Shown here piece by piece: positions 34,802 to 43,953 of a stretch of 64,000 nt of DNA. Position 1 is the first letter of the stretch, and every line of letters starts with the position of its first letter. The notes beneath the pieces were generated by a model, which did no database searches, was not told the origin of the DNA, and worked only from the letters and a program-made list of their open reading frames with translations. Location: the NCBI RefSeq assembly GCF_000934605.2, contig NZ_CP010897.2, positions 1,302,001-1,366,000 of the forward strand, given 5' to 3'. Source of the stretch: Pandoraea vervacti (GTDB lineage: Bacteria > Pseudomonadota > Gammaproteobacteria > Burkholderiales > Burkholderiaceae). The translations under genes were made by a program, and so were the position numbers.

Positions 34802-36169
34802 ATGCAGAGACAGTCGTGGGAGGGCGTCGACGCAACGACGTCGGGCAAATGGGCGCGACCGGCGCGACGTGTCAGGCGAGACGCACTCGATCGCACGACC
34901 GGTTGGTGCCGGGCTGCCACGCGCGGGGCCGCGCGGCAAGGCATGGCGGTGACGCTGGCGTTGTGCTGCATGGCGCCGGTAAGCGCCGTCTATGCGCAAA
35001 CGACCGGGGCGACCGGGGCGACCGGGGCAGCCGCGGGGACGGCGGCGCCGCAAGACCGCGCCGTTGTGAACGCAAAGTCCGAAGCGCCGATTGAACCGGC
35101 AGCGCCGACGTCACGCAAAGTGTCCTGGCATTCGCCGGAGGATGGCGATTTCGATGCCAGCGATTTCCTGCTCAATCATCGCGGCGCGTTACCCGTGCCC
35201 ACCATCATCACGGAACCGGCAATTGGTTATGGCGGTGGCGTGGCGCTGATGTTCTTTTCCGAGTCGATGGCCGATGCGGCGAGAAACGCAAAGGAAACCG
35301 GGGTGATGTCGCCGCCGAACATTACGGCAGTCGGCGGCATGTATACGGAAAACGGCACGTGGGGCGCCGGCCTGATGCATTTCCACACGTGGGGCGGCGA
35401 TTCGATCCGGTATCTCGGCGGGCTCGCCAAAGTGAATATGAAGACGGACTACTACGGACTGTCGAATTCACCGCGCTCCTATCAACTCAACGGCTGGCTG
35501 CTCGTTCAACAGGTGCTGTTTCGCATCGGTAATTCGCATTGGTTCGTTGGCCCGCGCTATACCTACTTCGATTCGAACACGCACTTCACCGGACAAATTG
35601 CGCAGGAGGTGGGCGTGCCGGACGCCCAGCGTCGTATCGGCAAGGTCGGGCTCGTGATCGACTACGACAGCCGCGACAACATGTTCTTCCCGAACAAGGG
35701 GAGCTATCTGGAGCTGGAAATTCAGGCGGCGCGCCCCTGGGCGGGCAGTTCGCAATCGTTCGAGACGTACAACGGACGCGGCTACACATGGTTGCCGCTC
35801 TCGCGCGAGTGGGTACTCGGCCTGCGCCTCGACGGTCGCTTCTCGGCAGGCGATACGCCTTTTTATGCGCAACCGTACGTGAAACTGCGCGGCGTGCAAC
35901 AAGGCCGGTATCAGGACCAGAACGCTGCGATGGTGGAAGCCGAATTGCGCTGGAACGTCACGCCGCGCTGGTCCGTTCTGGGGTTCAGTGGTGCGGGGCG
36001 TGCCTGGGGCAAATGGAAGTCCTTCTCCGAAGCGGACGCCGTCGTCAGTGTCGGCGCAGGCTTTCGCTATCTGATCGCCGCGAAGCTGGGGCTGGCCGTC
36101 GGCGTGGACGTCGCGCACAGCAAGGGCGAGAACGCTTTCTACATCCAGGTCGGCAGCGCATGGCACTGA
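34802..36169 (+). CDS. BamA/TamA-family outer-membrane barrel protein, no POTRA domains
   Basis: 455 residues from ATG 34802 (GGAGAG upstream). An unusually long basic start of about 47 residues precedes the hydrophobic signal core (MAVTLALCCMAPVSAVYAQ); translation might instead begin at ATG 34943. The mature part has an Ala/Thr/Gly-rich linker, then a D15-like barrel (IGYGGGVALMFF, GKVGLVIDYDSRDNMFFPNKG). At this size there is no room for a POTRA series. Overlaps the next gene by one base if that starts at 36169. Confidence 0.8.
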   Translation: MQRQSWEGVDATTSGKWARPARRVRRDALDRTTGWCRAATRGAARQGMAVTLALCCMAPVSAVYAQTTGATGATGAAAGTAAPQDRAVVNAKSEAPIEPAAPTSRKVSWHSPEDGDFDASDFLLNHRGALPVPTIITEPAIGYGGGVALMFFSESMADAARNAKETGVMSPPNITAVGGMYTENGTWGAGLMHFHTWGGDSIRYLGGLAKVNMKTDYYGLSNSPRSYQLNGWLLVQQVLFRIGNSHWFVGPRYTYFDSNTHFTGQIAQEVGVPDAQRRIGKVGLVIDYDSRDNMFFPNKGSYLELEIQAARPWAGSSQSFETYNGRGYTWLPLSREWVLGLRLDGRFSAGDTPFYAQPYVKLRGVQQGRYQDQNAAMVEAELRWNVTPRWSVLGFSGAGRAWGKWKSFSEADAVVSVGAGFRYLIAAKLGLAVGVDVAHSKGENAFYIQVGSAWH

Positions 36170-37419
36170 TGACATCGCGCCCGGCCTCTACCGTTTTCAC
36201 CGACAAAGGCATGCCCATGCGGATGTGGACGATGTGGCAGCGGTCATCGCAGTCGAGCGGGAGCGCGCACTGGGGCCTCGTAGCGGCCCTGATCGCAGGC
36301 CTGTGCGGCGCGCCTCGCGATGCCGCCGCCTGGGGCGCCGGGGCGACGGGGGCTACCATGGTTGCCCCCATGCCGGACGGCAGCGGGGACGTGACGACGC
36401 GGCGTGGCTGGTATCGCGGCGTGATCGGGCCGACCGCCACACCTGCCGAGGGGCGCGCCGCGCCATCGTCGGGGGCGTCCGACGACAAGGCCACGGCCAA
36501 CGCCACGGCCAACGCGTCGGCATCGTCCGGCGGGGCCGCTGCGCCGGAGACCGGATCGCCAACGTCCCCGACGCCGAAGCAATGGGATCGAGCATTGCCG
36601 TTCTTTGCGCAGCGCGTGATCGACCGGGGGTACGAACTGCCCAATCCGTATGACATCGGCTATTCGTACTTCAACGGCACGCAACGCTACCAGCTCAGCA
36701 ATCTGATGGTCGGCGCGAATGGCAACGGGCTGCGCTCGGCAGATTTCGTGCAATTCGAGCAGTCGCGCATTCGCAGTGAATCGAACCAGTTTCAACTGGG
36801 CGCATGGCTGTTTCCGTTCATGAACGTCTACGCCATCGTGGGCAACGTGCGTGGTGGCGGCGACATCAATATCAACTTCTCTTCGCTCACGGCGCTCGAA
36901 CAGTTCTTCGGGCTCAACATCGGTTGTGCAGGCAGACGGCCGCCGCCCAATTGCGCCAACCCGATCAAGTTGCCGACTGCCCATGCGGACTACAGCGGTC
37001 ATACCTACGGCGGCGGCTTCACGCTGGTCGGCACCTACGGCGATCTTTTTTTCTCGTTACCCGTGACCTATACGGTCTCGGACATCTCCATGTCCGAGTC
37101 GCTCATTCATTCGTGGAACATCTCTCCGCGCATCGGTTGGAACGTGCATCTTGGCTCGGCCGGCATCCTCACGCCGTACGTGGGAGCAACGTGGTTCCGT
37201 ACCAAAGCGGTCATTACCGGTCACTTCGATATCCCGATCGAAGCGGCAGGCGGGCAGACGCAGCGCCTCGACTACCAGATCGACCAGTCGGTCACCGGAA
37301 GCTGGAGCGGCGTCGCGGGGCTGAGCTGGGCGGTCAGCAAGCGCTTTGGCCTGCTCGCCGAATTCGGTTACGGCTACAACCGTAACGACGTCATTCTCAC
37401 GGCCTTCCTGAGATTCTGA
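36169..37419 (+). CDS. Predicted outer-membrane beta-barrel protein
   Basis: 416 residues if started at the ATG overlapping the upstream stop (TGATG); ATG 36211 is an alternative that gives a neater signal peptide (LVAALIAGLCGAPRDAAA). After an Ala/Ser/Thr-rich linker, the C-terminal 280 residues show amphipathic strands (FQLGAWLFPFMNVYAIVGNV, HTYGGGFTLVGTYGDLFFSL) and end in AFLRF with terminal Phe, as for barrels. A short Cys pair (GCAGRRPPPNC) may form a disulfide loop. Family not recognised. Confidence 0.75.
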   Translation: MTSRPASTVFTDKGMPMRMWTMWQRSSQSSGSAHWGLVAALIAGLCGAPRDAAAWGAGATGATMVAPMPDGSGDVTTRRGWYRGVIGPTATPAEGRAAPSSGASDDKATANATANASASSGGAAAPETGSPTSPTPKQWDRALPFFAQRVIDRGYELPNPYDIGYSYFNGTQRYQLSNLMVGANGNGLRSADFVQFEQSRIRSESNQFQLGAWLFPFMNVYAIVGNVRGGGDININFSSLTALEQFFGLNIGCAGRRPPPNCANPIKLPTAHADYSGHTYGGGFTLVGTYGDLFFSLPVTYTVSDISMSESLIHSWNISPRIGWNVHLGSAGILTPYVGATWFRTKAVITGHFDIPIEAAGGQTQRLDYQIDQSVTGSWSGVAGLSWAVSKRFGLLAEFGYGYNRNDVILTAFLRF

Positions 37420-38711
37420 TGCGCGCACCGTCGCCCCTTCGTCAAACCCGCCGGACGATGCGCGTTGCCCTCGTGGCGTCGTCCCTGGCTGCGCTCGTCT
37501 GGAGTGGCGCGTCGATGGCGCAGACGACGACGGGCGAGGGCGCTGAGGCGCAGGCGAGCGCTGCCGCTGCGGCACCTACCATGTCCGCCGCGCCTGCAGC
37601 CGCTACAGCCACCACGGACGCGAGGGCCGCCACGGCGCCCGCCGCCCAACAAGGCTGGATCGACCGGCTGCTCACCAAACTGGGCGCCGCCGACAAGGTG
37701 GACGTCAGCCATGGCATGGACTGGGGCGTGATGCCGGGGCCGTTCTACAACCCGGAGATGGGGTTTGGCATCGGTGCCGCAGCCGTTGGTCTATACAAGA
37801 CGCGCGACGCGTTGCCGACGACGCAACTCTCCACCATGACGATCCACGGCTTCGGCACGACGACCGGCGCGTTCGGCATTGGCGTGGACAACACCACATT
37901 CTTCACCGACGACCGTTTTCGCTTCGTGATCGCGGGGGCCGTCGTGAACATGCCGACCCAATACTGGGGCATCGGCTATGACCGTGCGAGCAACGACGAC
38001 AACCGGGAGAAGTACACGAAACGCAGCGCGTTCGTACGGCCGACGTTTCTGTGGCGACTCTGGCCAAGCGCCTATGGGGGCTTTGGCGTCGACGCGCACT
38101 TCGATTCGGCGGTCAACCGCGACAAGGGTGACGCGAGCGCGTTCGTCACCGATCCCATCGGTCCGTATGTGCGCAGCATCGGCCTGAGCGCCAACTTTTC
38201 CTACGACACGCGCGACTTCATCCCGAACCCCTACAAAGGTCAGGCGCTAGCGCTCACGACCACCGTCTATCGGCGCGCGTTCGGCAGCAGCACGTCGTTC
38301 GAATCGCTCGAATGGTCCTATGACCATTACACGAGGTTTCGCGAACGCGACGTGCTGGCCTTCGACATCTATGGGAAATTCAGTTGGGGAGATGTGCCGT
38401 GGAGCATGATGCCGACATTCGGCGACGGCAAACACATGCGCGGCTATTTTCTGGGCCAGTATCGCGACAGGAACATGCTCACGGCGCAAGTCGAGTACCG
38501 GATGCATATTGTCGGCCGACATGGCGTGGTCGCCTGGGTGGGGGCGGGGGCGATTGCCGACCGGCCCGGCGAACTTGCCTCGGCGCACTGGCTGCCGAAC
38601 GGCGGGGTTGGCTACCGCTTTGAATTCAAACCGCGCGTGAACGTGCGCTTCGACGTTGGTTTCGGGCGTCAGACGCGCGGCGTTTACTTTCAGATCAACG
38701 AAGCGTTTTGA
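37419..38711 (+). CDS. BamA/TamA-family outer-membrane barrel protein, no POTRA domains
   Basis: 430 residues; its ATG overlaps the previous stop by one base (TGATG). Signal peptide with twin basic start and LVASSLAALVWSGASMAQ, then an Ala/Thr-rich linker of about 60 residues, then a D15-like barrel (GFGIGAAAVGLYKTRD, LSANFSYDTRDFIPNPYKG) ending in YFQINEAF. Resembles the first gene of this operon. Two such barrels around a third suggest a multi-protein outer-membrane assembly or export function, unproven. Confidence 0.8.
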   Translation: MRAPSPLRQTRRTMRVALVASSLAALVWSGASMAQTTTGEGAEAQASAAAAAPTMSAAPAAATATTDARAATAPAAQQGWIDRLLTKLGAADKVDVSHGMDWGVMPGPFYNPEMGFGIGAAAVGLYKTRDALPTTQLSTMTIHGFGTTTGAFGIGVDNTTFFTDDRFRFVIAGAVVNMPTQYWGIGYDRASNDDNREKYTKRSAFVRPTFLWRLWPSAYGGFGVDAHFDSAVNRDKGDASAFVTDPIGPYVRSIGLSANFSYDTRDFIPNPYKGQALALTTTVYRRAFGSSTSFESLEWSYDHYTRFRERDVLAFDIYGKFSWGDVPWSMMPTFGDGKHMRGYFLGQYRDRNMLTAQVEYRMHIVGRHGVVAWVGAGAIADRPGELASAHWLPNGGVGYRFEFKPRVNVRFDVGFGRQTRGVYFQINEAF

Positions 38712-38793
38712 CGCCTGGCCTGCCGGGGTCGCGAAACCGACGTCTAAACCACTCCGACGCCTCAGACGCCTCCAGCTTCGGCTGCGACTCCCG

Positions 38794-39735
38794 TCAAAGC
38801 TCGTAACTCTCGTGCTCGCCGCGCAAGGCCTGTTCCACCAGCTTGCGCGTGAGGATCGGTGAAAGCAGCTCAACCATCGTGAAAACGTAGCCGCGCAAAT
38901 AGGCGCCCTGCTTGAGGGCGACGCGTGTCACGTTGGTGCCGAAGAGATGTCCGACCTGAATGGCCCGGAGATTGCGGTCGCGCTCCGGATCGAACGCCAC
39001 GCCCGCCAGAATCCCCACGCCCAGCCCGAGTTCGACGTACGTCTTGATGACGTCGGCGTCGATGGCTTCGAGCACGATGTCCGGCTGCATATGGCGCAGC
39101 GCAAACGCCTGATCGATCTTGGCGCGCCCGGCAAACTGCGGGTCGTAAGTGATCATCGGATACTTCGCCAGATCCTCGATGCCGACGGACGGCAATTGCA
39201 GCAGCGGGTGATCGGGCGGCACCACCGCCACATGCTGCCACTGATAGCAAGGCAGCGACACCAGATCCTTATAGCCGGCGATGGCTTCCGTCGCGATGGC
39301 CAGATCCGCCTGATCGTGCAGCACCATCTCGGCGATCTGCGTCGGGCTGCCCTGCAGAATCGACAGGCGCACCTTCGGATAACGCTTCTTGAACTCGGCC
39401 ACGGCGTGCGGCAGCGAGTAGCGCGCCTGCGTGTGCGTCGTGGCTATGGTCAGGCTGCCCTGATCCTGGGCGGCGTAGTCCTTGCCGATCCGCTTGAGGC
39501 TTTCCACCTCCATCAATATGCGCTCGACGGACTCGAAGATGATCCGCCCGGGTTCGGTCAGATTGCGGATGCGCTTGCCGTGCCGGGCAAAGATGTCCAC
39601 GCCGAGCTCTTCTTCGAGTTCGATGATGGCCTTGGAGACGCCCGGCTGGGAGGTAAAGAGTGCCTTGGCGGCCTCCGTCAGGTTGAAATTCTGGCGGACG
39701 GCCTCGCGCACGAAGCGGAACTGGTGCAGGTTCAT
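38794..39735 (-). CDS. cysB: LysR-type regulator CysB
   Basis: 313 residues from the Met at 39735 (MNLHQFRFVREAVRQN). N-terminal HTH (LTEAAKALFTSQPGVSKAI), and an effector domain with TTHTQARY, the segment that binds O-acetylserine/N-acetylserine or sulfate analogues in CysB. Master activator of sulfate assimilation; divergent from the TauE/SafE-cysHDN operon across a 133-base AT-rich gap that probably holds its binding sites. Family length and sequence are typical. Confidence 0.93.
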   Translation of the reverse strand: MNLHQFRFVREAVRQNFNLTEAAKALFTSQPGVSKAIIELEEELGVDIFARHGKRIRNLTEPGRIIFESVERILMEVESLKRIGKDYAAQDQGSLTIATTHTQARYSLPHAVAEFKKRYPKVRLSILQGSPTQIAEMVLHDQADLAIATEAIAGYKDLVSLPCYQWQHVAVVPPDHPLLQLPSVGIEDLAKYPMITYDPQFAGRAKIDQAFALRHMQPDIVLEAIDADVIKTYVELGLGVGILAGVAFDPERDRNLRAIQVGHLFGTNVTRVALKQGAYLRGYVFTMVELLSPILTRKLVEQALRGEHESYEL

Positions 39736-39868
39736 TTGTATAACTTTAGAAAATATACAAACAATTTTTAATTCGTTTGAAGTATATAGCCTTTTCATTA
39801 CAGTGGGGGCCACTGTTTCGATAACGTTATTCCTTACAGGCATTTAGGACCTACCAGGAACGTCATTC

Positions 39869-40645
39869 ATGTCGCTGTGGCTCGAACCCCTTTCCGGACT
39901 TGGCGTCGGCCTGCTGGTCGGCCTGACCGGTGTGGGCGGCGGCTCGCTGATGACGCCTTTGCTCACACTCGTGCTGGGCTACGCCGCACCGGTCGCCGTG
40001 GGCACCGATCTGGCGTTCGCCGCCATCACGAAGAGTTTCGGGACGCTCGCGCATCGCTCGCACGGTCACGTGAAGTGGCACATCGTGCGGCGGCTCGCGC
40101 TCGGCGCGGTGCCGGCGGCGCTCGTCGCCATCCTTTTCCTGAAGCACCTGGGGGGTATCGACGAGGTTGCGCTGCACGTCATCAAGCTGACGATTGCGGC
40201 CTCGGTCCTGCTCACGGTGCTCTCGCTGCTGTTTCGCGCCCGGCTGCTGGCGACGCTGCGCGCCCATCCAAACTGGCAACTGACGGGACGCCCGCAAGCC
40301 GTTGCCACCGTTGTCGTGGGGGCGCTCCTCGGTGGGCTCGTGACGATTTCCTCGATTGGCGCCGGCGCGGTTGGCGCGACGCTGATCCTGATGCTGTACC
40401 CGCAGTTGGAACCGGCGGAAGTCGCCGGTACCGATATTGCCTACGCGGTGCCGCTCACAGCCATTGCCGCGCTGGGCCATATCTGGCTCGAGACGGTGCA
40501 CTGGGCACTGCTCGGCAGTCTGTTGATCGGCTCCCTGCCCGGGATCTGGCTGGGTGCGAAGCTCGCCCGTCATTTGCCCGAGCGCATCGTGCGCGGGGCG
40601 CTGGCGGCGACGCTGACGCTCACGGCAGTCAAGCTGGTCAGCTGA
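39869..40645 (+). CDS. TauE/SafE-family membrane protein
   Basis: 258 residues with about seven hydrophobic segments; the first has the duplicated-family motif GLLVGLTGVGGGSLMTPLL, repeated later as GGLVTISSIGAGAVGATLI. Members export sulfite, sulfoacetate or other organosulfur anions, or move sulfate. Position directly upstream of cysH and opposite cysB fits a sulfur-anion transporter. A 28-base gap to cysH implies one operon. Confidence 0.88.
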   Translation: MSLWLEPLSGLGVGLLVGLTGVGGGSLMTPLLTLVLGYAAPVAVGTDLAFAAITKSFGTLAHRSHGHVKWHIVRRLALGAVPAALVAILFLKHLGGIDEVALHVIKLTIAASVLLTVLSLLFRARLLATLRAHPNWQLTGRPQAVATVVVGALLGGLVTISSIGAGAVGATLILMLYPQLEPAEVAGTDIAYAVPLTAIAALGHIWLETVHWALLGSLLIGSLPGIWLGAKLARHLPERIVRGALAATLTLTAVKLVS

Positions 40646-40673
40646 CGCCACACATAGATAAGGAGTTCGCGCC

Positions 40674-41465
40674 ATGCGAAACGAATCCCGCCGGGAACCC
40701 ACCCCGGCCGCCGCGCCGTCGACTGTGGCCGATGCCGAGCATCAGGACATGGCGCTGCTCGACGACATGGAAGCCGTGCTGGCCGAGCGCCTCGCCCGTA
40801 TTGCCGCGTCGCATCGTCACGTGAAGTTCGCGAGCAGCCTTGCCGCGGAAGACATGCTGATCACGCACGTGATCCTGCGCCAGCAACTGCCGATTACGGT
40901 CTTCACGCTCAATACCGGACGTCTGCACGCCGAGACCGTGGGCATGATCGACAAGATCAAGGCGAGCTATGGCTACGACGTCGTGCAGTACGCACCGCAG
41001 GCCGACGCCGTCGAGCAATACGTTGCCGATCACGGCGCGAACGCATTCTACGAAAGCGTCGATCTGCGCAAGGCGTGCTGTCAGATCCGCAAGGTCGAGC
41101 CGCTCGGCCGCGCGCTGGCCGATGCCGATGCGTGGCTGACGGGACAACGTCGCGAGCAGTCGATCACGCGTGGCGAGCTCGCCTTCGCGGAGCAGGACGA
41201 CGCGCGCGGCATCGCCAAGTACAACCCGCTGTTCGACTGGACGGAAGCGCAGGTCTGGGCCTACCTGACCGCGCGCGACGTGCCGGTCAACCCGCTGCAT
41301 GCCCGTGGCTATCCGAGCATCGGCTGCGAGCCGTGCACGCGGGCCATTCGTCCCGGCGAAGACAGCCGGGCGGGACGCTGGTGGTGGGAGTCGCGCGACA
41401 GCAAGGAATGCGGGCTGCACGCGAGCAACCTGAGCAAGATCCCGGTGTCGGTGCAGTCGAGCTGA
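40674..41465 (+). CDS. cysH: Assimilatory APS/PAPS reductase
   Basis: 263 residues. Four Cys in the CC...CxxC pattern (KACCQIRKVEPL; GCEPCTRAIRPGED) bind a [4Fe-4S] cluster, which marks the adenylylsulfate (APS) reductase type rather than the cluster-free PAPS type. The catalytic Cys is in KECGLH at the C-terminus. Reduces APS to sulfite using thioredoxin. AAGGAG lies eight bases before the ATG. The sulfite reductase gene that often precedes cysH in related genomes is not here. Confidence 0.93.
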   Translation: MRNESRREPTPAAAPSTVADAEHQDMALLDDMEAVLAERLARIAASHRHVKFASSLAAEDMLITHVILRQQLPITVFTLNTGRLHAETVGMIDKIKASYGYDVVQYAPQADAVEQYVADHGANAFYESVDLRKACCQIRKVEPLGRALADADAWLTGQRREQSITRGELAFAEQDDARGIAKYNPLFDWTEAQVWAYLTARDVPVNPLHARGYPSIGCEPCTRAIRPGEDSRAGRWWWESRDSKECGLHASNLSKIPVSVQSS

Positions 41466-41589
41466 TCGCCGCAGCACCGCCCGCAGGGCAACTGAATGGA
41501 AGACGATGTGTGCGCCGGACCGAATGCGGCGGCACATCGGAGCAGACCGAATCTCGAAAAAACTCGGAATCGTCAAGGAAGGGAACATT

Positions 41590-42537
41590 ATGGGTGCGAT
41601 GCACGAAGTCGCGCAGGCCAATGGCTCGCGAATGGATCATCTGGACTGGCTCGAAGCCGAATCGATGTACATCCTGCGTGAGGTCGTGGCGGAGTGCCGC
41701 AAGCCCGCGCTGCTGTTCTCTGGCGGCAAGGACTCGGTCGTGGTGCTGCATCTGGCGCTCAAGGCGTTCGGTCTCGGCCCGAACCGCAAGACCCAACTGC
41801 CGTTCCCGCTGGTGCATATCGACACGGGGCATAACTACCCGGAAGTGATCGAATTCCGCGACCGTCACGCCAGGGCGCTGGGCGCCGAACTGGTCGTGGG
41901 GCATGTGGAAGACTCGATTGCCCGCGGCACGGTGCGCCTGCGTCGCGAGAACGATTCGCGTAACGCCGCGCAAGCCGTCACGCTGCTCGAGACGATCGAC
42001 GAATACGGTTACGACGCCATGATCGGCGGCGCCCGCCGCGACGAGGAAAAGGCGCGTGCGAAAGAGCGCATCTTCTCGTTCCGCGACGAATTCGGTCAGT
42101 GGGATCCGAAGGCGCAGCGCCCGGAATTGTGGCATCTGTTCAACGCCCGTCTGCACAAGGGCGAGCACCTGCGCGTGTTCCCGATTTCCAACTGGACGGA
42201 ACTGGACGTGTGGCAGTACATCGCTCGCGAGAACCTCGATCTGCCGTCGATCTATTACTCGCACGAGCGGGAAATCGTGCGTCGCAACGGCTTGCTCGTG
42301 CCGGTCACGCCGCTTACGCCCAAGCAGGACGGCGAGTCGAGCGAACTGGCGCAGGTGCGCTTCCGTACCGTGGGCGACATCAGTTGCACGTGCCCGGTGG
42401 CCAGCGTGGCGTCGAGCCCGGTGGAGATCATTGCCGAGACGGCGGTGACGGACATCACCGAGCGCGGGGCCACGCGCATGGACGACCAGACGTCCGAGGC
42501 GGCGATGGAGCAACGCAAGAAGCAAGGGTACTTCTGA
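41590..42537 (+). CDS. cysD: Sulfate adenylyltransferase subunit 2
   Basis: 315 residues from ATG 41590, preceded by AAGGAAGGG. PP-loop SGGKDSVVVLHLA for ATP pyrophosphatase chemistry, then HIDTGHNYPEV and the RRDEEKARAKERIFSFRDEF block that are diagnostic of CysD. Forms APS from sulfate and ATP with the GTPase CysN encoded next. Confidence 0.95.
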   Translation: MGAMHEVAQANGSRMDHLDWLEAESMYILREVVAECRKPALLFSGGKDSVVVLHLALKAFGLGPNRKTQLPFPLVHIDTGHNYPEVIEFRDRHARALGAELVVGHVEDSIARGTVRLRRENDSRNAAQAVTLLETIDEYGYDAMIGGARRDEEKARAKERIFSFRDEFGQWDPKAQRPELWHLFNARLHKGEHLRVFPISNWTELDVWQYIARENLDLPSIYYSHEREIVRRNGLLVPVTPLTPKQDGESSELAQVRFRTVGDISCTCPVASVASSPVEIIAETAVTDITERGATRMDDQTSEAAMEQRKKQGYF

Positions 42538-42649
42538 TTTGACGCTCGCCGGCACACGGCAGCGGCCATCGGACCCACGTTCAGAGACACCGGCTCGCAG
42601 GGTGACGCAACGTCGCCGCCCCGAGCCACGCAATCGAGTTGAAAAGATC

Positions 42650-43951
42650 ATGAGCCTCACCCCGCATCAGGAAGACCTCGGCGTGCTGCGTTTCATCACG
42701 GCAGGCAGCGTCGACGACGGCAAGAGCACGCTGATCGGCCGTTTGCTGTACGACAGCAAGTCGGTGCTGACCGACCAGCTGTCTGCCCTCGCACGCGCCA
42801 AGCACAAGCGCACCGCCGGCGAAGACATCGATTTCTCGCTGCTCACCGACGGTCTCGAAGCCGAGCGCGAACAGGGCATCACCATCGACGTTGCCTATCG
42901 CTACTTCACCACGGCGCGTCGCAAGTTCATCATTGCCGATACGCCGGGCCACGAACAGTACACGCGCAACATGGTCACCGGCGCGTCGACGGCGCATGCC
43001 GCCATCATTCTGGTCGACGCCACGCGTGTGACCGAGGTGGACGGCCGCACCGAACTGCTCGCGCAGACCAAGCGCCACAGCGCCATTGTGAAGCTGCTGG
43101 GTTTGCAGCACGTGATCGTCGCGATCAACAAGATGGACCTGATCGATTACAGCGAAACGGCGTTCAACAATATTCGCGCGGCTTACCTGGAGCTCGCACA
43201 GCGCCTCGGCCTGCAAGACGTGCGCTTCGTGCCGGTCTCCGCGCTCAAGGGGGATAACATCGTGTACGCGAGCGAGCGTATGCCGTGGTATCAGGATGAA
43301 CCGCTGCTCGACGTGCTCGAATCGCTGCCGGTCACGCAAACGGGGGGAGAACTTCGCTTCCCGGTGCAACTGGTGGCGCGTCAGGACGGTGCGCATGCCG
43401 ACGACTTCCGTGGCTACATGGGCCGCGTGGAATCGGGGTCGGTGCGCGTTGGACAGTCGCTGCGCGTGCTGCCTGCCGGTCGCACGGCGAGCGTTGCGGA
43501 AATCGTCGGTCCGCGCGGCTTGCTCGAAGAAGCGTTCGCCGGACAATGCGTCACGATCCGTCTGACGGAGGACGTGGACATCTCGCGTGGCGACACGTTC
43601 GTCGCAGCCGATTCGGTACTGGAGCCATCGCGCAAGCTGGCCGCCGATGTGTGCTGGTTCGACGAAGATGCGCTCGCGCCCCAGCGCAAGTACCTGCTCA
43701 AGCAGGCGACCAGCACGGTGTACGTGAAGGTCGGTAGCGTCGACACGGTGCTCGACGTGAGCACGCTCTCGCATGGCACGGACAAGACGACGCTCGCCAT
43801 GAACGATATCGGTCGCGTGCAACTGACCCTTCAGAAGCCGGTCGCCGCCGACACATACGACGCCAACCCGGCCACGGGCGCGTTCGTGCTGATCGACGAA
43901 GCGACGCACCACACGGTCGCCGCCGGCATGATTCGCGCACTGGCGGCCTGA
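42650..43951 (+). CDS. cysN: Sulfate adenylyltransferase subunit 1 (GTPase)
   Basis: 433 residues from ATG 42650. GTPase motifs: G1 GSVDDGKST, G3 DTPGHEQ, G4 NKMD. The EF-Tu-like domains 2 and 3 follow. There is no C-terminal APS-kinase domain at this length, in agreement with an APS-type CysH that needs no PAPS. GTP hydrolysis drives APS formation by CysD. Confidence 0.95.
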   Translation: MSLTPHQEDLGVLRFITAGSVDDGKSTLIGRLLYDSKSVLTDQLSALARAKHKRTAGEDIDFSLLTDGLEAEREQGITIDVAYRYFTTARRKFIIADTPGHEQYTRNMVTGASTAHAAIILVDATRVTEVDGRTELLAQTKRHSAIVKLLGLQHVIVAINKMDLIDYSETAFNNIRAAYLELAQRLGLQDVRFVPVSALKGDNIVYASERMPWYQDEPLLDVLESLPVTQTGGELRFPVQLVARQDGAHADDFRGYMGRVESGSVRVGQSLRVLPAGRTASVAEIVGPRGLLEEAFAGQCVTIRLTEDVDISRGDTFVAADSVLEPSRKLAADVCWFDEDALAPQRKYLLKQATSTVYVKVGSVDTVLDVSTLSHGTDKTTLAMNDIGRVQLTLQKPVAADTYDANPATGAFVLIDEATHHTVAAGMIRALAA

Positions 43952-43953
43952 GC

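Noticed and set aside
38947..39771. Plus-strand frame opposite cysB
   Set aside because: Mirror of the CysB coding sequence, no family features.
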